Shown here piece by piece: positions 18,467-26,854 of a stretch of 26,854 nt of DNA. A program made the position numbers and the translations under genes. The notes below the pieces were generated by a model. It saw only the letters and a program-made list of their open reading frames with translations, searched no databases and was not told the origin of the DNA. The stretch lies in contig JBOZIK010000001.1 in assembly GCA_051453625.1 (NCBI GenBank), positions 257,877,390 to 257,904,243 on the forward strand. The letters run 5' to 3'. How positions within the stretch are numbered: position 1 is the stretch's first letter; each line of letters starts with the position of its first letter. Source of the DNA: Welwitschia mirabilis (lineage: Eukaryota; Gnetophyta; Gnetopsida; Welwitschiales).

Positions 18467-20733
18467 TGTAATACCCTAATTTCTCTGTCACCACATTGCG
18501 GTGTATGCCATGGAGATAATATGCTTTAAAGTCATTAATAATCTATACAGTAATAATTAACTAGTGGAATTAGAGATGCATATGTGATTTCTGAATGCAT
18601 TCTTTATTTTAACTTTGTTTTTTTTCTAATTTTTAAAAGCAAAGACCAAAATGAGAGAATGTGAATTTACCACACATGCACACCAAGTCTAAAATGGCTT
18701 CATTGATAAGGCTCAATACAAACAAACATAGCACACCATACACTCTAAAAAGAATGCTTCAGTGATTTTGGACAAGAAGCTACTTCTATTTTTATTTTTT
18801 TATAAAAGCTTTAAAATTCTTCATAAACCTCAAGGCCATGTAGTTACTATGTTTTTATTTCATTTTCTTCTCTATCTTACATTTTCTTAACTTTTTAATT
18901 AGACTTTACTAGAAAGGTCCATCTACCATTTTTTAGTATGCATTTTTTCATTTAATAAGGATTTGCATAGTCTGTGCAAGGATGTTATGATTACTTTGAG
19001 ATATCTTTCACTTTTCTTAAAATTTTATCTTTTCTAGCTAAAGATGCATGGATGCTTTTTGGAATTTTCTTTCATTTATAAGAGTATTATATTTCAACTT
19101 ATTTTTCCTTTTCTCTAGTTCCAATTTTTAATTTCTTAAAGGATTTATAGCTATACTAACCTGTATTACAGGCCCTCATCCTTTTTGTAGTGAACTCCTT
19201 AGTCCTCTTTGGCTCCTTTATAGTCTAGAAATTCTTATGTTAAATTTATTCTTACTTATTAATAATTGAAGAGGGAACATAAGCGTCATAGGATAAATGC
19301 ATAAACTTCAAAGACATTCTGGTAGAAAAGAAACACAGAGAGCTTAATGTTATGAGAAATGAATCTTTTAGACTAATCTGAGGCTTAAAGGCATTTGAGA
19401 TCAAAAGAAATAATGAAAAGCATGGGTATTCAAATTCTAGGATTATTAAGTGGAGCAATACTACATAGGCCTATGTTTGGGAGGAAGAAGGCATTATCCT
19501 GCATTTTGGAGGAATATTGTCAAAGAGATGATGGGAGTATCATGTGAGTAAAATATTCCTTTCCATTTCATANNNNNNNNNNNNNNNNNNNNNNNNNNNN
19601 NNNNNNNNNNNNNNNNNNNNNNNNNNNNNNNNNNNNNNNNNNNNNNNNNNNNNNNNNNNNNNNNNNNNNNNNNNNNNNNNNNNNNNNNNNNNNNNNNNNN
19701 NNNNNNNNNNNNNNNNNNNNNNNNNNNNNNNNNNNNNNNNNNNNNNNNNNNNNNNNNNNNNNNNNNNNNNNNNNNNNNNNNNNNNNNNNNNNNNNNNNNN
19801 NNNNNNNNNNNNNNNNNNNNNNNNNNNNNNNNNNNNNNNNNNNNNNNNNNNNNNNNNNNNNNNNNNNNNNNNNNNNNNNNNNNNNNNNNNNNNNNNNNNN
19901 NNNNNNNNNNNNNNNNNNNNNNNNNNNNNNNNNNNNNNTTTTTCAAAGGATATTGATGCAAGAAGAATAGCCTCATGTATTATTTTATATGTAAGATCTA
20001 AATGCTTTCATTATTTAGAGGGATTCAAGGCTTAATATTGAAATCTAAATGTAGGAAAAATTGATTTCTTAGGTGGCAACATGACTTCACATTATGCCTA
20101 GACGTAAATTCTTTAATGATGTGAACTTTCTTTGATTAGTAAGCATTTTCGATTTGTTTATTCCTCGAGATGCAGCAATTTTTAGAGTTTACAATGTTTA
20201 CATTATGAATTCTTGTTCAATGCTTAAGGACAAGAATTCTTTCCATGGCCTTAACTTTTACCTTCTATGTGGCCTTAAGGACAAGGAATTCTTCCCATGG
20301 CATAAACATCTTTCATAGTAATTTATATATTAGATGCAAACGTAGTGAATGAGACTATATTTTAGTGAAAATTCATTCTCTCTCATAGTCCTTTTTATAA
20401 ATTAACTTATTATTATCACTTTAGCATGTATTTGTAATGTAGATTCTTTTCACTAAATATTTCATGGATAAGCATGTTGGTTTATATATTAAAAAATATT
20501 TTATTTAGAATTAATTATTTATATACCTTTAAGTTTTAAATATTTTATATAATACATTAGAAATTAGAGGCATGGAGGCAACTCTAAGGTCTTTTGAAGA
20601 AGTGATTCAATTAAATATAAGATCTTTTGAAGATCATGTTAAAGGAAATCCTTTGCCTTCACTTAGACTTTGTTATATTACATAATGCATATTATAATAT
20701 ACTGTATTATATTTCATAATGAATGTATATAAT

Positions 20734-21560
20734 GTTACATTACATTACATTATATTATATTATATTATATTATAATATTGTATCACATTATGTCATATTA
20801 TAATATATAATATTATATTATATTATATTATATTATATTATATTATATTATATTATATTATATTATATTATATTNNNNNNNNNNNNNNNNNNNNNNNNNN
20901 NNNNNNNNNNNNNNNNNNNNNNNNNNNNNNNNNNNNNNNNNNNNNNNNNNNNNNNNNNNNNNNNNNNNNNNNNNNNNNNNNNNNNNNNNNNNNNNNNNNN
21001 NNNNNNNNNNNNNNNNNNNNNNNNNNNNNNNNNNNNNNNNNNNNNNNNNNNNNNNNNNNNNNNNNNNNNNNNNNNNNNNNNNNNNNNNNNNNNNNNNNNN
21101 NNNNNNNNNNNNNNNNNNNNNNNNNNNNNNNNNNNNNNNNNNNNNNNNNNNNNNNNNNNNNNNNNNNNNNNNNNNNNNNNNNNNNNNNNNNNNNNNNNNN
21201 NNNNNNNNNNNNNNNNNNNNNNNNNNNNNNNNNNNNNNNNNNNNNNNNNNNNNNNNNNNNNNNNNNNNNNNNNNNNNNNNNNNNNNNNNNNNNNNNNNNN
21301 NNNNNNNNNNNNNNNNNNNNNNNNNNNNNNNNNNNNNNNNNNNNNNNNNNNNNNNNNNNNNNNNNNNNNNNNNNNNNNNNNNNNNNNNNNNNNNNNNNNN
21401 NNNNNNNNNNNNNNNNNNNNNNNNNNAGTCCACATACACATTAGATTATATTATACCATATTATATTAATTATATTACATATATATTATATTATACATTA
21501 TATCACATTATATATTATAGTGTATAATATATTATCTCATATTATATTATATTATATTAT
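20734..21560. repeat. Expanded (ATATT)n microsatellite spanning a 552-N gap
   Basis: TTACA and TTATA pentamers from 20734, then more than 60 bases of perfect 5-bp repeat up to the gap at 20875, with imperfect TATTA repeats resuming to about 21560. The gap probably reflects failure to assemble the array. Long frames across it are N only. Confidence 0.85.
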
Positions 21561-22238
21561 CTATATATTATAATATTTTATAGTATTTGTAGGATATTGT
21601 ACTATCTTATATTATTCTTTCATATGGATAGTATTAGACATATATAATAAAGGGGTAGATATGTTTAATTGCTAAATACTTTAGAATTTATTCTCGTATT
21701 TGTTCTCCTTTGAGTATATAAGATCATGGAGTATCTAGAAGAGTATTAACTAAGCTTAATATTATTAGTACATATACTCAAATAGATTGATTTCTTACTC
21801 TTAATTACTTAGTCATTAATTTATATGAGTATTAGATGTTATTGGATGTATTGACTAATAATCCTATTGCTTTTAATATGTTTTAATACAATTATGTATG
21901 CAGAGTATAGTTAATAAATGATGCAATTTTTAGCATCTTCAATGGTCATGGTTGCTTCTAGTATTCTTAATGCTTTCTAGGTATGCATTCCTAAATATAA
22001 TTTCTTACATGTTCATGCATATGAATTAAATATTTCAAGTAGTTACTTCCTATCTTATGCACAGAATGATATAATAATAGTGACTACTCTATAATGATCA
22101 TTGAAATAATTAGGCACTTAACTAGCAACGTTTATCCTTTGACTTTTATTAAAATTGAATAGATACCTAATTAGTGGAATATGGGCTATTCTCTTTTGAA
22201 TTTTATATTTATGTATTATTAGATTTATTATGTTATGC

Positions 22239-22246
22239 TATAAAAG
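22239..22246 (+). promoter_or_regulatory. TATA box of the second giant LTR
   Basis: TATAAAAG, followed by AAGCAAGTAAGAGGCAC, matching the first LTR (AAGAGGTAC) in position. Confidence 0.55.
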
Positions 22247-23274
22247 AAGCAAGTAAGAGGCACCTTGTCAAAATAGTATATTTGTATGCGTATATATGTA
22301 TGTATGTGAATTAATCATATTTCTGTATGATTTTACTAAAATAACATTATAGTATGACATATTTCCTTCCCTTGACTCCAACTAAGACATTATAGTAAGA
22401 TATGAGGGGATCTTTTGTGCTTGGTGATTAAGGTTTAGTAATGAACATTGTGGCTGGGTAGTCATATATTTAATTTATTTTAATATCATGTCTATTGTTA
22501 TCATTTATGTATTAGAATTTCTTAATAGGATNNNNNNNNNNNNNNNNNNNNNNNNNNNNNNNNNNNNNNNNNNNNNNNNNNNNNNNNNNNNNNNNNNNNN
22601 NNNNNNNNNNNNNNNNNNNNNNNNNNNNNNNTATTGTTATCATTTATGTATTAGAATTTCTTAATAGGATTGGATTTTGTAACCTTGAGAGTTCTTGATT
22701 AGCTGCATCATATAATTTTACATATAGCTACTATGTATACTTACATATATTTGTGTGTGATATCTATTGATGTTGATTTAAATATTAAGTTCTCGCATTA
22801 TCATTTTCATTTCTTTTATGCCTAGAATTCCCACATGCCACTAATATCAATCACTTTAATCTATCTTATGTTCATGCCTATTGATGGAGATTATAACGAG
22901 ATCTAAGATAGAACTACATGTGATCTAAACTCTTCTAGGTAAGGATTATGTAGGTGAGATTGCTTAGTTATTAATGCAACTAACCACTTAATCACAATCT
23001 ATACACTTCTTATATGTGCTTCTAATTGAGATTTCTAATTAGCCTTAAGGTTGGTTGTGATATTGGTCAAGTGGTCTATCATCACATAGTTTACTTAACA
23101 TGAATCCTATAGGTAACTAAGAGATAAGTCTCTTAGTCATAACCTAATCAATCTGCTATAATGTTTAGTCCAGTTACATAATGTTACTAATGTAACATAA
23201 TGTAATTTAGTTAATTAAAATAATTAGTACCTTTTAGTACCCCTTAAGTCTAATCCAAAAACCAGGTTATGATA

Positions 23275-24945
23275 CATAATAAACTCTATGCATGTTCATA
23301 ATCAACAAAGGCTATAGATCTATTAATCACTAATTAACCTTAGACTTAATTTTACTCATAAGTTTACTAAAGTATATCTTTGTATGAATGGATATGGTTT
23401 GTATAGAGAAGGATCATGCCTATCAAGATGGTAGATGCATGAGCTCTACTCACTCAATTACACGTGATACAAGTGGATTAAACTCTTGGGCTAATGGCTC
23501 AGTCTTAGGCCCTTTCTGTCTAATGCATCTAGTGCATGACTTATGAAATAACATCATAATTTTCATCATGTATGACATGGTAAAAATCACTAAAATGTAT
23601 CTTGTAAAAACCTATAAATGATTCCCATAAATTAGTTTTCATTTAAAAATCTTAAAAATATGTGTTACTCCACTTTCCTTGTACTCTCAAAATACAATAC
23701 ATCTTGTATTTCCTAGATGTGCAAAGAAATATAATGAAACATTAGAGAAAATCAAAAAGATAAAATAGGTGGATCCCATAAAAGATAAAAANNNNNNNNN
23801 NNNNNNNNNNNNNNNNNNNNNNNNNNNNNNNNNNNNNNNNNNNNNNNNNNNNNNNNNNNNNNNNNNNNNNNNNNNNNNNNNNNNNNNNNNNAGCTCATCA
23901 TGTGTGTGTTCTAGTAAACATCATCATAATGTGCATCACATGTGATAAGGTAAAAATTAGTAAAATTTATGTCATGAAATTTCATAAACAATCCTACAAA
24001 TTGGTTCTTTGGGTCAAAATCATAAAAATGTGTTCTACTCCTCCTTAAGAAATCCAATACATATGCATTACCTAAATGAATGAAGAAATAGCAAAAAATG
24101 CAAAAGAAAATCAAAAAGATAAAATAGGTGGATCCCATAAAAGATAAAAAATGAAATAATCAAATGGAAAAACTAATCTATTAGAAGTATAGATCTTGTC
24201 ACATTAATCAATTTTACTATAAAAACCACTATGTTTTAGCTAACACTATAATACAAAATGATTTTTAAAGATAAAAACCTAACTCTATGTTGTAAAGTGC
24301 ACAAATTCAAATTTCTCATAAAATATGCAATGAAAATCAGATCCATTTGTTCCAAATCGAATATCTTGAAAACCTGAAAATTCTATGGGAAAAATACACA
24401 ACAAAAGATTGAAAAATGAGAGAGAAAATCAAAATTAATGAGGGAGGAAGAAACATACCTCATTTTGCAAAAAATTCATGAAATCTAATAAATGGAGCTT
24501 GAACCTAATTAGTTAAGATATCAAACATGATGGTAAACCTAAACATGAAAAGTACCTCTTAAGAGAATGGAGAGAAAAGGCATGAAAATGAAGAAAAATG
24601 GAATGAAGAAATATGGTAAAAAAGAATTGACATTATGGTTTTATTACACTATCATCTACTTGCATCTTTTGGATAACAACCATAGGAAAACTCTCAGAAA
24701 ATCTTAGACTATCATTTGCCTTATCATCTAGATGACCAAATGGAGGATGAAGCTTTCAAAAAGGTTTAGAAAAATAAAAGTATTAGCCAATAAGTTAGGC
24801 TTAAATAGCATTGTGAAAGTGTCAAAAAGTATATTAGGAAGTATAAAAGATGGGAAATGATGAGAAAACATGATGAATAAGGCTTGGAAATGAGGAGATC
24901 TTGAAGTTAGAGAAAAGATAAGGAAATTAAAATGTACCAAGTAGG
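23275..24945 (-). other. AT-rich region, possibly an LTR of gypsy 2; no gene seen
   Basis: It lies between the end of the giant-LTR element and the 3' non-coding part of gypsy 2. On the minus strand there is a TATA-like GCTATTTAAGCC (about 24798-24809), then decayed copies of the dispersed palindromic motif (24648-24748). Blocks 23520-23791 and 23892-24150 are diverged copies around a gap, ending in 45 identical bases. Minus-strand ORFs at 23911-24138 and 24728-24940 are low-complexity and match nothing I know. The LTR assignment is inferred from position and motif only. Confidence 0.35.
23520..24150. repeat. Diverged repeat pair around the gap at 23792-23891
   Basis: 23520-23791 and 23892-24150 align over their length with many differences, yet the last 45 bases of each (23747-23791 and 24106-24150) are identical. 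A mosaic of diverged and identical sequence at a contig edge suggests assembly extension or gene conversion. Confidence 0.65.
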
Positions 24946-25072
24946 NNNNNNNNNNNNNNNNNNNNNNNNNNNNNNNNNNNNNNNNNNNNNNNNNNNNNNN
25001 NNNNNNNNNNNNNNNNNNNNNNNNNNNNNNNNNNNNNNNNNNNNNNNNNNNNNNNNNNNNNNNNNNNNNNNN

Positions 25073-26162
25073 AAAAGAAAGTTAACTTTTATTAATAAAT
25101 AATATGAGTAAAATAAATAAGTAAACCACTAAATGATTAAATCCTAAAATAATGTTGAAAACGTATGGCAGAAATGACTTTGAAATATCGAACTAAACAA
25201 CTAAGAAAAAATAAAATGAAAGCAACAAGTAAAAACATGAAGAAGGTATCTACCCTAAATACTAACCTAATAAATCCCCTTGAAATAAATCATAAAATCA
25301 CCTAATTTATGATGCATAACAAGATGTATCAACTCTATAAAGTTTCACTCGATAAGGTAATGATTATGACAATACCAAAAATTTAATGCTCTAATCAATG
25401 AATGATAAGATCAGAAGCTATTCAAAAATAAACTCACTTGCTCACATCCTAAAATAAATCCTAATCCTCAAAAGTGAAATAATCATATGGGAATACTAAG
25501 AGTCCAGAAAACAAGTAATGCCTCTAATGACACATAGAACACCACTAATCTTATAGCCTCAAAGTATTTATTATTACTTTCCATTATGATGGGAGTGCAA
25601 CCATAGTCAGAGAAGTAAGAAGTTATGAAGCATAATCAATTAACCCCCAAGTGGAATTCCCATAGCTACCAACACTACCAGAAATTCATTTTGGAAAAAT
25701 TTACCCTATGTGGTAGGACATTATGGTGCTTATGTATTTAACACAGATATAATAGATCATGGTCATTATTTTTTCCCTCTCTCTCCTCCCTCTTTTTTTT
25801 TTTTTTTAAATATATTTTCTTTTTTCTTTTTTTATGTATGAATAAATCCCACATGACCACATACTCTTAAATAAAAGATGAATAAATAAGATGAAAAATA
25901 AAAAAGAACACTCCCAAACAACTAAAAATCTCATACTATTGAGAAATAACATAAGAATTAAGGCATCTTCCATTAAATGAAGTTTATAAATATATGAATG
26001 TCTTAATATTAAGTGAATTCAATCTTATCACTTTAGAATGCTCAAGTAGTGAATATTAATCATGGTATCTTTATAAAGCAAATAAATAAGTTAAGTGAAA
26101 TATGATCAAGTGACATCATAACATCCATCAGAGGAATTAGCTAAGAAATAACCCAGATAATG
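25073..26162 (-). other. 3' non-coding region of gypsy 2
   Basis: It follows the integrase stop region on the minus strand and has no coding potential. Athila/Tat elements usually have a long untranslated stretch between pol and the 3' LTR. A polypurine run (minus strand) lies at 25768-25807, and a CACTTGGGGGTTAATTG element near 25640-25660 recalls sequence seen before Athila-type LTRs. The LTR start itself was not located; a 127-N gap at 24946-25072 may hide it. Confidence 0.45.
25768..25807 (-). repeat. Polypurine/polypyrimidine run
   Basis: Plus strand TTTTTCCCTCTCTCTCCTCC then CTC and about fifteen T. On the minus strand it is A15 followed by GAGGGAGGAGAGAGAGGG. It could be the element's polypurine tract or a simple-sequence expansion in the 3' untranslated region. 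Confidence 0.5.
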
Positions 26163-26172
26163 NNNNNNNNNN

Positions 26173-26854
26173 CAAGACAAGTAATTCTATCATGTTCAAG
26201 GTTGCATCAGAAGGGTTTTTATATATTTTCAACCTTTTTTAATTAGCTTTTTAATCTTCCTAATTTTCAAGTCAAAAATATCAACTGAGCCATTAGAATG
26301 GACTTTTTTTATAAGATAAGAACCTAACCATTTAGAGGTCAACTTATTGTGTAAAAAATGAACTCAAGTATTATATAAAAGAACAAGTTAACTAGGTTCA
26401 AAATATTTATAAGTTAACTTTTTATCATGTTTAAACTTGGCGTAGNNNNNNNNNNNNNNNNNNNNNNNNNNNNNNNNNNNNNNNNNNNNNNNNNNNNNNN
26501 NNNNNNNNNNNNNNNNNNNNNNNNNNNNNNNNNNNNNNNNNNNNNATATTTATAAGTTAACTTTTTATCATGTTTAAACTTAGCTTAGGCTTTATGAATG
26601 AGTTGACAATGTATGACATAAGTATGTTTTTTATCTAAATGATTAAGTTAGGCTAATCAAGTTTTAATATTTCCATCTAAGTCTATAAGGTTAATTTAAT
26701 GGGTAGAAAGATAAGAGTTATTAAAAACATTAACTAATAAAATACAAACTTTTCTATACATAAGTTTCTAAGCTAAAGAAACTAAGAGAATTATGTCAAG
26801 TAGTACAGTAAGCTTACATAACATAAATAAGCTCAAAGTCCTAAGATTTCTTAT
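26173..26854 (-). pseudogene. Gypsy integrase, C-terminal part, decayed and cut by the window end
   Basis: Integrase inserts the element DNA into the chromosome. The minus strand gives LMYRKVCILLV (for LVYGKACHLPVE), NLIDLDGNIK, LNHLDKKH, AKFKHDKKLTYKYFEPS, LVLLYNT, KLTSKWLGSYLIKKVHSNGS and VDIFDLKIRKIKKL. These follow, block by block, the end of the Athila/Tat integrase core and its C-terminal chromatin-contact domain (KLRSRWIGPF, VFPYGAVEL). Stops and missing Cys/Arg codons show decay. 26403-26445 is repeated at 26546-26588 around a 100-N gap. The catalytic residues lie outside the window. The integrase missing from gypsy 1 could be this one only if the intervening giant-LTR element had split a single gypsy, which the two-element reading makes less likely. 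Confidence 0.85.

Larger units (their letters stand above)
15410..23274 (+). mobile_element. Giant-LTR, almost interior-free LTR retrotransposon
   Basis: Two same-strand LTRs flank an interior of only 187 bases (18280-18466), which holds a tRNA-iMet-type primer site at one end and a polypurine tract at the other. The LTR start TGTAATACCC and end GGTTATGATA (decayed from GGTTATGACA) resemble chromovirus-type ends. The second LTR is complete in outline (about 4.8 kb with gaps). The first lacks its first ~1 kb because gypsy 1 is inserted at the point equivalent to 19488. Sampled LTR-LTR identity near the 3' end is about 84%, so the insertion is old. No gag or pol motif is visible, so any past movement needed help from another element. 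Confidence 0.75.
18467..23274 (+). repeat. Second (3') giant LTR
   Basis: It starts TGTAATACCCTAATTTC and ends CCAGGTTATGATA, followed by CATAA as a possible target-site base set. 18467-19487 has no partner in the window. From 19488 on it parallels the first LTR, including the TATA box at 22239-22246. Gaps: 19573-19938, 20875-21426 and 22532-22631, the last with 39 identical bases on each side. No protein family was recognised in its first kilobase; the minus-strand ORF at 19252-19458 looks spurious. Confidence 0.75.

Noticed and set aside
19494-20035. Frames of about 160 codons on both strands
   Set aside because: Both span the 366-N gap, and the real residues are few and unrecognisable.
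20858-21441. Open frames of about 190 codons on the minus strand
   Set aside because: They consist almost wholly of N; there is no sequence evidence for a protein.
23911-24138. 75-codon Phe/Ile-rich minus-strand ORF
   Set aside because: The homologous copy at 23520-23791 does not keep the frame, so it is not a conserved gene.

Overview
This window looks like repeat-filled intergenic DNA from a large plant nuclear genome. I found no intact host gene, no tRNA or rRNA, and nothing bacterial. The evidence is decayed Ty3/gypsy (Athila/Tat-like) and Ty1/copia reverse-transcribing elements with plant tRNA primer-binding sites, a CACTA-like terminus, very AT-rich sequence, and near-absence of CpG outside the first ~550 bases. 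There are 22 N-gaps, 13 of them exactly 100 N. The species cannot be named from the sequence.

Layout. 1-600: LTR-like segment on the minus strand with a TATA box and unusually many CpGs. 601-2937: AT-rich decayed DNA with two unrecognised short ORFs. 2938-3182: CACTA-like subterminal repeats and terminus, inserted in a gypsy reverse transcriptase. 3183-15409: gypsy element 1 on the minus strand. Its LTR is at 13587-15409, with tRNA-Asp-type primer sites, a leader with three ~38-bp palindromic motifs, 5' coding region, gag, protease and reverse transcriptase. It is split by a plus-strand copia-type element at 5994-10629, which has LTRs, a tRNA-iMet-type primer site and a decayed gag but no pol. 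15410-23274: a plus-strand element with LTRs of several kb, in which only ~187 bp separate the end of the first LTR from the start of the second. 23275-24945: probable LTR-like AT-rich DNA. 25073-26854: gypsy element 2 on the minus strand, with a 3' non-coding region and the C-terminal part of integrase.

How the parts relate. The order of insertion can be read from interruptions. The copia-type element sits in gypsy 1. Gypsy 1 sits in the first LTR of the giant-LTR element: the base after the gypsy terminus resumes exactly the sequence found at 19488 in the second LTR. The giant-LTR element may itself sit in gypsy 2. No element is autonomous. Every coding region carries many stops, largely of C-to-T/G-to-A type, as expected for methylated plant DNA.

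Main cautions. Twelve of the thirteen 100-N gaps have the same sequence on both sides, so many apparent tandem duplications are probably unmerged contig ends or alleles. Alignments here were made by eye.
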